DNA of 64,000 nt from Rhizobium sp. J15 (GTDB taxonomy: Bacteria > Pseudomonadota > Alphaproteobacteria > Rhizobiales > Rhizobiaceae), in the NCBI RefSeq assembly GCF_002531825.1, contig NZ_NWSX01000019.1, forward strand, positions 1-64,000, in the 5' to 3' direction. Below are positions 51,966 to 59,989 of this stretch, piece by piece (within the stretch, counting starts at the first letter, position 1; each line of letters begins with the position of its first letter). Made by a program: the position numbers and the translations under genes. The notes under the pieces were generated by a model. It did no database searches. It worked only from the letters and a program-made list of their open reading frames with translations, and was not told the origin of the DNA.

Positions 51966-51969
51966 GAAC
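51955..51969. promoter_or_regulatory. LexA-type box at the SRAP remnant
   Basis: GAAC (51955-51958), seven bases, GAAC (51966-51969), an exact core match. It overlaps the first codons of the truncated SRAP frame, which suggests that the gene lost its N-terminus by a deletion that brought its SOS control region close. Confidence 0.5.
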
Positions 51970-52258
51970 AGTCACATTAGACAAAACTAATGGATAATTG
52001 TGGGCAGACTGAAAACTGCTGTTCCAAACGTATGCGCGCACATCAGACCGAATTTAGATGGTCGTGCGGCACGTTCCCGATGGCGCCACCATCGTCCCGC
52101 CGCAAACTCTACTGATCAAAAGACTGGTCGCGCTCCGCCTGCGCACGAGGGATGCCGAGGTACTTCTCGTCCTGCTGGAGCGTAAACAATCCCAGGATAT
52201 ATTGCACCTGCAGCGCCTCAGTGGTGCGGTAGCGGGACCACAATCGAAGGGAAGAGCA

Positions 52259-52849
52259 ATGTGCAATGATTATCGGCTGTTGGTGGATGTCGCATCGGTT
52301 GTCGAGGATTTCGCCGACCTCAAGATCAAGATCCGTTTCGGCGAAGGCATGCCCAACCTCGAAGCGCGTGAGGACATCAAGATCACCGACGTCGGGCCTG
52401 TCGTCAGGACGATCGACGGGATCCGCGATGAGGGCGAGCTCGTGCAGCGGCGCTGGAGTTGGCCGGGGCCGAACAAGCGGCCAGTCTATAATTTTCGGTC
52501 GGAAGGTCGCGAGTTCACCTCCAACCGCTGTCTGATCGTTGCCGACGGCTTTTACGAGTTCACGGATCCGAAGGACCCAAAAAAGAAACGCAAGGACAAG
52601 TGGCTGTTCACCAAGAAGGACGAACCGATCTTCTGCATCGCCGGCATCTGGCGCGAAACCCCGGAAGTCGGACAGGCCTTCACCATGCTGACGATGGAGC
52701 CAGGGCCGGACATCGCGCCCTACCACGACCGGCAGATCGTCATCCTTGAGCGCGACGCATGGGCCAACTGGCTCGATCCGACGGTTTCCGCGAAGTCGAT
52801 GATCAAGTCGCTCCCTGCGGGGACCCTGTCTGTGGAGCAGGTCGGCTGA
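52259..52849 (+). CDS. SRAP-domain abasic-site processing protein (YedK/HMCES family)
   Basis: A 196-residue SRAP protein. MCNDYR places the catalytic Cys2 at the mature N-terminus, where it crosslinks to abasic sites in single-stranded DNA. RRWSWPGP, NFRSEGREFTSNRCLIVADGFYEF, IFCIAGIWRE and DIAPYHDRQIVIL (active-site His) are family motifs, and the end SLPAGTLSVEQV is intact. The ATG at 52259 follows aaggga; the longer frame upstream must be excluded because Cys2 has to be exposed. Complements the dinB/NHEJ repair set. Confidence 0.93.
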   Translation: MCNDYRLLVDVASVVEDFADLKIKIRFGEGMPNLEAREDIKITDVGPVVRTIDGIRDEGELVQRRWSWPGPNKRPVYNFRSEGREFTSNRCLIVADGFYEFTDPKDPKKKRKDKWLFTKKDEPIFCIAGIWRETPEVGQAFTMLTMEPGPDIAPYHDRQIVILERDAWANWLDPTVSAKSMIKSLPAGTLSVEQVG

Positions 52850-53033
52850 ACCGGAATGCCTTCAATTGCACCAATCGGCTGTCGATCGCGAGATGTTCAA
52901 AAATCGCTGCCTGCGCCCTCGCCGGACTCTCGCGCAAGTTAGCAAATTGTAGTGTACTCCTCATGATCAACTGCGAGAGGATATTCAAGATCGGACGTCA
53001 GCCGCCTCACTGTCTGAGGCCGTTCGGCGACTC

Positions 53034-53270
53034 TCACCCCTTCGGGATAACAGAGGCGAACGGGATGATTGCTAACAACGTACCGTCTTCCAATGTAATT
53101 TCGAAACTGTCGCCATCAGTTGACTGTTGGGCCAGGATAGCTTCGGCAAGGATCTCCCGCGCGGCCCCGACAGCTTCCCTGTAGGCTTCCTCCGGACTGG
53201 CCAACTCCACGCCTTCCGAGTCCGGCTCCAATCTTTCGCCTCTCCGCACATGAAAATAATATCGCGCCAT
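53034..53270 (-). CDS. DUF6894 family protein
   Basis: A 78-residue protein that begins MARYYFHVRRGERLEPDSEG and continues LASPEEAYREAVGAAREIL, with a C-terminal strand pair (SFEITLEDGTLLAIIPFASV). This is the DUF6894 pattern, abundant in Rhizobiales. Monocistronic, with a perfect EcfG promoter consensus 25-49 bases upstream. Function unknown; likely a small general-stress protein. Confidence 0.88.
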   Translation of the reverse strand: MARYYFHVRRGERLEPDSEGVELASPEEAYREAVGAAREILAEAILAQQSTDGDSFEITLEDGTLLAIIPFASVIPKG

Positions 53271-53294
53271 CGCCTGTTCCTTGAGAGTTCATCA

Positions 53295-53319
53295 AACGAA
53301 CTTTCGATCCCGCAGTTCC
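53295..53319 (-). promoter_or_regulatory. EcfG promoter of the DUF6894 gene (perfect consensus)
   Basis: Minus strand: GGAAC (53319-53315), exactly 16 bases, CGTT (53298-53295). The predicted transcription start is near 53288, about 18 bases before the ATG. Confidence 0.7.
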
Positions 53320-53538
53320 GCTTCGGGACAAAATCCCAGCAGCAAAGACGCTCGTCGCAAAGCTCTCCATAGACAATTCCACGGCAATACACCTCGCCAA
53401 AGAACGTCATGGGGCGAAACTGTGAAAGAACAAGGGTGTCAGCAAAGAGATCACGCGGCGGGGGTGTGCCTCCTGCGTAGGTCTACCGAGATGGACGTGA
53501 TAGCCATAGTGGGCGCCCGTCTCGGGGCGCCAGCGTAT

Positions 53539-54807
53539 TCAGAAGAGGAACATGCCAATGGTGCTCAGGCCCATAATGAGCGCAGTTAAGCCGCTGATGA
53601 AGACCATCCAGCGCGGTGCCTTCAACCCGCCCATGATAGCCGGGTTCCTTGCCATGATCACCATCATGATGATGATCGGCGTGGCGAGAACTCCGTTCAC
53701 CACCGCGCTCCAGTACAAGGCCCGTACAGGGTCAACGCCCAGCATGGTCACCGCGACACTAGCAATCGTAGCCACTACGATTGTTGCGTAGAAGGCCTTG
53801 GCCTCCCTCAGCTTCTTGTCCAGGCCCTCAGGCCATCCAAAGCTTTCCGCGACCGCATAGGCGGCGGAGCCGGCGAGAACGGGAACGGCGAGAAGCCCTG
53901 TCCCGATTATACCCACAGCAAATACCGCAAAAGCCAATTCGCCCGCCACCGGCTTCAGGGCTTCGGCTGCTTGGGCGGAGGTTTCAACCTGCTCGACACC
54001 GTTCAAATGCAGCGTGGCGGCGGCCGCCACGATGATGCAAAGCGCCACGATGTTGGAGAACCCCATACCGACGAGCGTATCCATGCGTATTCGGCCGAGT
54101 TCTGGCTCCGCCGCGTCGGGGTTTCGTCGGAGCCGCGCAAGCTTCCTGCGTCGCAGCTCCTCAACCTCTTCTCCGGCCTGCCAGAAGAAAAGATAAGGGC
54201 TTATTGTAGTGCCGAGTATCGCGACGATCGCGGTGAAGTAGTCGCCGGTGAACGCGACGCTCGGCATCACAATCGAGTCGAGTGCCTCACCCCATTGTAC
54301 GCCTGCCATGAGGACGACGGCGACATAGCTAAAGAGTGACAATGTCAGCCACTTTAGGACCGAGACATAGGCTGGATACGGCACCAGGACCTGGATGGTG
54401 GCGCAGAGTATGCCGAACAGGAGCGCGTAGACGACTTCCGGACCGCCGACGAGGAGACGAAGCGCGGCGCCCATGGCCGCGAGATCGGCCCCGATATTGA
54501 CGAAATTGGCCGCAAACAGGAGCCCCATCGCCGCATAAGCAAGCCATCGGTGGTAATGCAGCTTCAGGTTCTTGGCTAGCCCATTGCCTGAGACCGCTCC
54601 GATACCCGCGCTCAATCCCTGCACTGCTGCCATCAGCGGATAGCTGAACAGCATGGTCCAGCCGAGAGTATAGCCGAACTGGGCGCCGACCTGACTGTAG
54701 GTGGCGATGCCGCTCGGATCGTCGTCGGCGGCTCCGGTCACGAGACCAGGCCCAAGAGACTTGAGGAACTGCGGGGTTTTTGCTCGGAGAGGCGTCGGCG
54801 CGTCCAT
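53539..54807 (-). CDS. Nramp-related divalent metal transporter with altered metal site
   Basis: A 422-residue membrane protein (eleven or so TMs) of the Nramp superfamily. TM1 reads GAADDDPSGIATYSQVGAQF, where canonical Nramp has DPGN. TM6 reads AILGTTISPYLFFWQAGEEV, where canonical Nramp has the metal-binding MPH. Loss of the methionine and histidine suggests that it does not select Mn/Fe in the normal way; Mg or another hard ion is possible. A hydrophilic loop (RRRKLARLRRNPDAAEPELG) follows TM6. The start is uncertain: ATG at 54807 is preferred by alignment to the usual start, and an earlier ATG is at 54903. Confidence 0.85.
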   Translation of the reverse strand: MDAPTPLRAKTPQFLKSLGPGLVTGAADDDPSGIATYSQVGAQFGYTLGWTMLFSYPLMAAVQGLSAGIGAVSGNGLAKNLKLHYHRWLAYAAMGLLFAANFVNIGADLAAMGAALRLLVGGPEVVYALLFGILCATIQVLVPYPAYVSVLKWLTLSLFSYVAVVLMAGVQWGEALDSIVMPSVAFTGDYFTAIVAILGTTISPYLFFWQAGEEVEELRRRKLARLRRNPDAAEPELGRIRMDTLVGMGFSNIVALCIIVAAAATLHLNGVEQVETSAQAAEALKPVAGELAFAVFAVGIIGTGLLAVPVLAGSAAYAVAESFGWPEGLDKKLREAKAFYATIVVATIASVAVTMLGVDPVRALYWSAVVNGVLATPIIIMMVIMARNPAIMGGLKAPRWMVFISGLTALIMGLSTIGMFLF

Positions 54808-54946
54808 CGGTCCACCGGGAGGTTTCGGTGCCGCGATAATGCGCGAAAACGCTGCGAGTTCCGCTGCTCTCCTTTCAGCCCAGCGAGCCGCACCACGCAT
54901 CATGATCGGACGTTTTCGCGCAATACTGCGGGCGGCTATTTATCGT

Positions 54947-55120
54947 TCATTCCGGGGGCAACACGATCGGCAGATCCGGCTTGCGGGCGTCTGCGACGAC
55001 CATCGGCATCCTTGTGCGTTCGAAAGCGATCGCCGCAAGTTCTTTCCGGTCGGCCAAGGCTGCTTTTGTTGACGCCGAAGGTAAGTCGCCGTGCAGTTTT
55101 TTTGTCGAATGGCTGGTCAT
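54947..55120 (-). pseudogene. N-terminal fragment of a PAS/LOV-type sensor kinase
   Basis: A 57-codon frame starts at an ATG (55120), ends at a TGA and contains AFERTRMPMVVADARKPDLP, the sequence that opens PAS/LOV domains of HWE-type kinases (normally followed by NPIVFAN-AF-LTGY). It breaks off at PIVLPPE with no continuation in any frame. The remainder of the kinase has been lost. Probably untranslated or non-functional. Confidence 0.65.
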
Positions 55121-55308
55121 GCTTTCACACTTGATAAGAGGTCGCCCAGCAACGTCCCACGCCTTCGAGTGTTTCGAAGGCGATCAACCGATTTAGCAGA
55201 CGATGCATCCCATAACTCAGGCTATCTCCAGGTTTGAGGCGGTGCTGCACTCCCGTCGCGGCCTCTCACGGGACTCCAGCGCGGTGGCATCCCCTTCATG
55301 CCGAAAAG

Positions 55309-55716
55309 TTAATCCTCGGCATGACGTTCGATTGCCTGGGCCAGATCAATCCAGTGCGGACGGTTGTTCCACCAATGGACATGATCCGGCGCGGGAAAGG
55401 AGGGATCGGCGAAGGTACCGGCGGCGATGACGACCGAGCCGGGAAAATAGGCGCCGGACTTTGAAAAACCGCCACCGCCGCAGATCCGGCAAAAGGCTTT
55501 CATCACATCGGGCGAGCTCTCGCCTCGTGGAAACCAGGCCGAATATTCTCCGGACACGACCCGGACATTTTCCTCGCGGAACCAGACATTATGTGAAAGC
55601 GCGCTGCCGGATGCACGCTGACAACGCGTGCAGGTGCAGATGTGATTGTGCAAAGGGTCTCCATCGACCTCAAGGGAAAGCGCGCCGCAGGAGCACCTGG
55701 CATGAAAGATGGGCAT
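55309..55716 (-). CDS. GFA-family (glutathione-dependent formaldehyde-activating-like) protein
   Basis: A 135-residue zinc protein. Cysteines in ARCSCGALS, HICTCTRCQRASGS and AFCRICGGGGF form the two zinc sites of the GFA/CENP-V fold. The C-terminal HVHWWNNRPHWIDL is family-typical. The family includes Gfa, which speeds S-hydroxymethylglutathione formation, but most members have no proven activity. No frmA/adhC partner is nearby, so a formaldehyde role is not supported by context. Confidence 0.9.
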   Translation of the reverse strand: MPIFHARCSCGALSLEVDGDPLHNHICTCTRCQRASGSALSHNVWFREENVRVVSGEYSAWFPRGESSPDVMKAFCRICGGGGFSKSGAYFPGSVVIAAGTFADPSFPAPDHVHWWNNRPHWIDLAQAIERHAED

Positions 55717-55941
55717 GTGGATCCTCCCGGGTGAGGAACGGTTGTGGATATTCCGCTATGGAATCGACAGCGTGTGTAAAAATTTTCGCGGTTCTCGGAT
55801 GCCAGATCAATTGGGCCCATCAACGCCGACCAGCCTGTGTTTCGTGCGTTTCCTCGGCCCGGCAAATTCGCAGCCGGCTAGTGTCCTTTGGCTCGGCGAA
55901 GACTATGCGCAGGCATCGTCGATCACCGTTTACCGTTCGGC

Positions 55942-56955
55942 TCATCTCTTCAATCCCCATATCCTCAGCAGCGTCAGCGGCGCTGAAATGCTCGCGTCGA
56001 GAATGTACGGATCAAACCGCGATGTTTGGCCCGCTCTGGCCGTGCGGTGGACCGGCAAGCCGTGTCCGAAACCCTTCAGCGAATAAAACGACACCTGGAC
56101 CACATTTTTGAACCTCCATTGGGTGAGCTCACCCCACGGCTTTAAGGTTGTTCGGCCGGCGTCCGCGTTGATCCCGCCGACCGCGAGCCACTGGAAGACG
56201 GACGCCCGCGCGTTGGACAAGTTTACCACGCTGTCATCGGTGCCATGCCAGATGGAAATCGGCGGCCACGTTTTTTGGTCGGGCGAAACGGTGCGAACGA
56301 GATCACCCCATTCACCCGGCGATCGCAACACGCCGGATTTCATCGCACGCAGGGCCGACATCGCGTCCCGGGCGGCTCCGAGCGGCATGCCGGCGAAAAT
56401 CGCGGCTCCAGCAAACAGTCCGGGATATGTCGCTACCAAGGCAGAGGTCAGCGCGCCTCCCGCCGACAGTCCTGCCACGTATATCTTGGAACGATCGATC
56501 CGGTGCCGGCCGCAGGTGAAGTCGATCATCTGCCGCACCGACATCAGTTCGCCCCGATCGCGAGCGATCGCGCTCGGCCGAAACCAATTGAAGCATCGCT
56601 GCGGGTTGTTTGCCTCAGTCTGTTGCGGATAGAGGAGAACAAACCCGCATTGGCGCGCGAGCGCCGAGAAACCGCTCATGGCGTCGAAGCCTTCAGGCGT
56701 CTGCCGACATCCGTGCAGGAGCACCACCAAAGGCGGCTTGGCAGTCATTCGGCTGGGGACGTAGAGCTTCATGGACAGCCGTCCTGGATTGCTGCCGAAA
56801 CCCGTGACTTCGCTCAACACTATTCTCGCAGAAGGGCGCCGGGCCTTTTTAGGGCGGCCTATTGCCGGCTGAAGCAGGTTTTTCTCCAGGATCCGCCGCA
56901 GTCTCTTTTGCGATTTGAGAGTTTGCGACAAGGATATCGGGAACTTGAATTTCAT
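55942..56955 (-). CDS. PHB depolymerase/feruloyl-esterase-like alpha/beta hydrolase
   Basis: A 337-residue esterase of the PHB-depolymerase family (Esterase_phb). LVVLLHGCRQTPEGFDAMSG forms the oxyanion region, the nucleophile elbow is GLSAGG, the acid lies near WHGTDDSVVN and the His near KGFGHGLPV. There is no signal peptide with the chosen ATG (56955, aagga 8 bases upstream), although N-terminal starts up to 57054 exist. An intracellular action on polyhydroxybutyrate oligomers or other esters is possible. Monocistronic, divergent from the stress gene at 57213. Confidence 0.88.
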   Translation of the reverse strand: MKFKFPISLSQTLKSQKRLRRILEKNLLQPAIGRPKKARRPSARIVLSEVTGFGSNPGRLSMKLYVPSRMTAKPPLVVLLHGCRQTPEGFDAMSGFSALARQCGFVLLYPQQTEANNPQRCFNWFRPSAIARDRGELMSVRQMIDFTCGRHRIDRSKIYVAGLSAGGALTSALVATYPGLFAGAAIFAGMPLGAARDAMSALRAMKSGVLRSPGEWGDLVRTVSPDQKTWPPISIWHGTDDSVVNLSNARASVFQWLAVGGINADAGRTTLKPWGELTQWRFKNVVQVSFYSLKGFGHGLPVHRTARAGQTSRFDPYILDASISAPLTLLRIWGLKR

Positions 56956-57143
56956 TCCTGCGTCCTTTTCAAAGAGGTCCTCGACGCGTTCCCATGGCAT
57001 GCGCCACCATCCACAGACGAGTGCTATCCGATATCGCCGCCCGATCCCACCCACGATTGATTGATAGGCGAGCGTGCACTGGATCTATGGGTTCAACAGC
57101 AAATCGGCAAAGACTCTCATATCGAGTTTATGCCTCGGAGCCT

Positions 57144-57168
57144 GGAACGAATAGGTTCGACTTGGGTT
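57144..57168 (+). promoter_or_regulatory. Probable EcfG promoter of the PepSY-like gene
   Basis: GGAAC (57144-57148), 16 bases, gGTT (57165-57168), one mismatch in the -10 element. The predicted start near 57176 leaves a leader of about 37 bases before the ATG at 57213. Confidence 0.5.
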
Positions 57169-57212
57169 TCCTGCCCACGGATCCGAGAGGTTCGACACGA
57201 AAGGAAATTTCC

Positions 57213-57530
57213 ATGAACAAGCTCTTTTTCGCCGCCGCGCTTCTGGGCGCTTCGGTATTGTCAGCCATGGCCCAGACGGCGCCCGCAACGACAAGCGACG
57301 GCAAGACGCCGGCCATCGCGACGCCTGGGTCGAATAACGCGACCGCCCCGGTGGAAGGCGCCAACAGCTTCACCGAGAGCCAAGCCAGGGATCGGATTGA
57401 ACAGGCCGGCTACACCGACCTCAAAGACCTCAAGAAGGATGACAAGGGCATCTGGATGGCATCGGGCAAGAAGGACGGCAAGGCCGTCGTCGTCGCTCTC
57501 GACTATCAAGGCAACATCGTCGCCAAGTGA
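57213..57530 (+). CDS. Secreted PepSY-like small stress protein
   Basis: A 105-residue exported protein: signal peptide MNKLFFAAALLGASVLSAMA (cut before QTAPATT), a Thr/Ala/Pro-rich linker and a C-terminal PepSY-like alpha/beta unit (FTESQARDRIEQAGYTDLKD, then GIWMASGKKDGKAVVVALDY and a final strand). Periplasmic; may bind or inhibit proteases, as proposed for PepSY. A good ribosome site (ggaaattt region) and EcfG-like promoter precede it. The next gene follows by 28 bases, probably in one operon. Confidence 0.85.
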   Translation: MNKLFFAAALLGASVLSAMAQTAPATTSDGKTPAIATPGSNNATAPVEGANSFTESQARDRIEQAGYTDLKDLKKDDKGIWMASGKKDGKAVVVALDYQGNIVAK

Positions 57531-57558
57531 CGCGACAAATCCTTCAGGAGAAACGGCT

Positions 57559-58152
57559 ATGAGAACCGTAACTGGACTTTTCGATGACTATGCCGACGCA
57601 AGCTCTGCAGTAAGCGCGCTTGAAGCCGCCGGCATCCCTTACGATGACATCAGCATCGTTTCCAACAATGCCGACAATCGCCACGATGAGCATTCGAATG
57701 CGGGCGAAGGCGCCGGCGTAGGTGCCGGCATTGGCGCGGTCGTCGGCGGCGCCGGCGGCCTTCTGACGGGCCTGGGCCTGATGGCGATCCCGGGCGTTGG
57801 CCCGGTCGTCGCAGCCGGGTGGCTAGCGGCAACGGCCGCCGGCACCGCCGCCGGTGCGGTCGCTGGCGGGGCGACAGGCGGCATTATCGGCGCGATGACG
57901 AACTCCGGCGTATCTAACGAAGACGCAAATTTCTATGCCGAAGGAGTTCGCAGGGGCGGTTCGCTGGTCACTGCCAGGGTTCAGGACGCCCTTGTCCCAG
58001 AAGCAGAAGCAATCCTCAAGCGCTCCAACTGGGTCGACCCGGCCGCACGTCGCGCCGCTTATACCAAGGAGGGGTGGACCCGGTTCGACGAAACGCTCGA
58101 CCCCTACGACCCGGAGCAAATTGAACGCGAACGCAGTCGCTATCGATTCTGA
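57559..58152 (+). CDS. General-stress (17M-like) glycine-zipper protein
   Basis: A 197-residue protein. The N-terminal domain (about 1-45; VTGLFDDYADASSAVSALEAAGIP) is like general-stress protein 17M. A glycine/alanine-rich hydrophobic hairpin (about 52-120; GAGVGAGIGAVVGGAGGLLT, then GTAAGAVAGGATGGIIGAM) probably inserts into the membrane. A soluble C-terminal repeat of the domain (NFYAEGVRRGGSLVTARV) and a charged end follow. ATG preceded by aggag. Second gene of an EcfG-type stress operon. Confidence 0.88.
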   Translation: MRTVTGLFDDYADASSAVSALEAAGIPYDDISIVSNNADNRHDEHSNAGEGAGVGAGIGAVVGGAGGLLTGLGLMAIPGVGPVVAAGWLAATAAGTAAGAVAGGATGGIIGAMTNSGVSNEDANFYAEGVRRGGSLVTARVQDALVPEAEAILKRSNWVDPAARRAAYTKEGWTRFDETLDPYDPEQIERERSRYRF

Positions 58153-58442
58153 AAGATGACTGGCGCGCGCCGGGCGATCAAGCCGCTCTTGCGCTGGTGA
58201 AGCACATGCTGAAAATCCGCTATTCCTCGGCAAGAGCGAAATTGCCGTACGCGTCCAGATCGGCGTAGCCTTGATCGCTTATCAGGCAGATTGCAAAAGC
58301 CGACCGACACACGTCACATCACATTCGAGTTCCCTGCCGCACCCGGGGGTGCGGCGCGCGGGCCGCTGGCCCGGCCACAACGCAAACATCGATCGGCAGT
58401 TCCATCGTTGGCCGAGCAGGCAACGTGCCTGACGCGATAGAA

Positions 58443-59244
58443 TCAGCCGAGAAATGCACCTATCGCATCTGCAAGCGCCATTGGATTTTCCTCGGCAATG
58501 TGATGCCCGCTGTTGATACCAACCCGTTAACGTTCTCAGCCCAGCTTTCCCAAATCGTCACCGGTCTCCATAGGTTTTCTCAAGATCATCACGAGAAACG
58601 ACAGACAAAGCATGGGACATGCAATCCTGCGCGGTAGTCCTCGATCATCCCGCGAATAACTTGGGGATCGTGGATCGCAATCAGGAGATCGTCATAGGCC
58701 TGTGGATCCATCATGTCTGGCTTAATCGCTGAATATCAGGCTGTCGGATCGGTCAGTATAGCGCGTTCGGGCTTCTCGTGCTGTGCGAAAAAGAAGCCAG
58801 TGCCACCAGTCCCTGGCAAATTTCCAGCCGCCCTCTCAAGGTGCTCGAGGACTGGCCGGCCATCGACGATGATCAATCGGCTAACGGCGACCGGATGATC
58901 CATTGTCAAACGAAATGCCGTCAGGCTTCCCCGGTCATGGCCGACGACGACAAAGCGATCGTGACCAAGCAGTTTCATCAGCTTCAGCATGACTGCCGCC
59001 TTCACACGTTTGCACGAATTCAAGCTCGCGGGCGCCTCCTGGGGAATATACGACCGATTGAAACCCGGAAGGTCGGGACAGACGACAGTAAATCGCCGGG
59101 CCAGCCGATCCGCGACCCAGCCCCAGGTCATGCGTGTTCTCGGGTGGCCGTGCAGCAAGAGGACGGGGGGCCTGAGCCGCCGTCGCGAACACGGAGCGTT
59201 GCGGGGCCAACATCTATTTCTTGAAGCGAGAAACCTTCGAACAT
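58443..59244 (-). pseudogene. Decayed haloacetate dehalogenase-like alpha/beta hydrolase
   Basis: The gene would start with MFEGFSLQEIDVGPATLRVR at 59244. A C-tract at about 59166-59171 has six Cs where seven are needed for GPPVLLLHGHPRTRMTW, so the frame breaks. The next segment (nucleophile Asp in VVGHDRGSLTA) runs to 58736, where TGA replaces the expected TGG (DPTA-stop-YSAIKPDMMDP). The region then degenerates, and the C-terminus (AENVNGLVSTAG, then IAEENPMALADAIGAFLG) is in yet other frames. At least four disabling changes; not functional. Confidence 0.85.
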
Positions 59245-59327
59245 CGCCTTATCATCAGGACTCAAAGGGCGGATTGGTCTGACAATTTCGCGAGGTCCGC
59301 CGCAATCTTTTTCTGGCTGCCCTCTGG

Positions 59328-59352
59328 GGAACTTCGATCCCCGCTAGGTGTT
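59328..59352 (+). promoter_or_regulatory. Probable EcfG promoter of yciE-katE
   Basis: GGAAC (59328-59332), 16 bases, tGTT (59349-59352), one mismatch in the -10 element. The predicted start near 59360 gives a leader of about 33 bases before the YciE ATG. Confidence 0.5.
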
Positions 59353-59392
59353 CTTGTGGTCTCCACTCTTCGAAACTGTGATCGGAAGTCCC

Positions 59393-59896
59393 ATGGCTAC
59401 GGAAAAGTCCCTCGACACCCTATTTCTCGAAACTCTCCAGGATATCTACTTCGCCGAAAAGCAGATCCTGAACGCCCTTCCGAAAATGGCGCGCGCGGCA
59501 CAGTCTGAAGAAGGCAAAGCCGGCTTTCTCAAGCACCGCGACGAAACGCTGAGCCAGATCGAACGCCTCGAACAGATCTTCAAATTTCTCGGCAGACCGG
59601 CCCGTGGTAAGACCTGTGAAGCCATCCAGGGCATCATCGCCGAAGGCGAGGAAATCATGGAGGAATACAAGGGAACGCCCGCGCTCGACGCGGGTCTTAT
59701 TTCATCCGCGCAGGCTGTCGAGCATTATGAGATCGCCCGATACGGCACGCTAAAATCCTGGGCCGGACAGCTCGGTCTTACCGACGCGATCCCTCTGCTC
59801 GATGCCACTCTACAGGAAGAGATCGCGACCGACAGAAAACTGACGGCAATGGGCGAAGCGTCGGTGAACCGAAAGAGCTCAAAAAAGGCCAGCTAA
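59393..59896 (+). CDS. yciE: YciE/DUF892 ferritin-like stress protein
   Basis: A 167-residue four-helix-bundle protein. LFLETLQDIYFAEKQILNAL is the first helix with carboxylate ligands. KHRDETLSQIERLEQIFKFL, QAVEHYEIARYGTLKSWA and LQEEIATDRKLTA supply further Glu/His residues for a diiron site. YciE proteins are induced by osmotic and oxidative stress and accompany catalases in rhizobia. ATG with ggaag upstream; an intrinsic terminator-like hairpin separates it from katE. Confidence 0.92.
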   Translation: MATEKSLDTLFLETLQDIYFAEKQILNALPKMARAAQSEEGKAGFLKHRDETLSQIERLEQIFKFLGRPARGKTCEAIQGIIAEGEEIMEEYKGTPALDAGLISSAQAVEHYEIARYGTLKSWAGQLGLTDAIPLLDATLQEEIATDRKLTAMGEASVNRKSSKKAS

Positions 59897-59913
59897 CTCT
59901 CACCTTATCGTTC

Positions 59914-59938
59914 AGGCCGCCTTCCGGGGGCCTTTTTT
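59914..59938 (+). terminator. Rho-independent terminator after yciE
   Basis: aggccgcc (59914-59921) pairs with gggggcct (59926-59933) with one mismatch and is followed by six Ts. It ends yciE transcripts at least in part, so katE may depend on read-through or its own promoter. Confidence 0.7.
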
Positions 59939-59989
59939 GCTTTGCGCCGCTTTGCGACCGTATCGCACACCTTGTTAAGGAGCCGCTCC

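Noticed and set aside
58336..58355. GC-rich hairpin (gccgcac/gtgcggc) as terminator of the 17M-like gene
   Set aside because: It lies about 185 bases past the stop and lacks a T-tract, so I do not assign a function.
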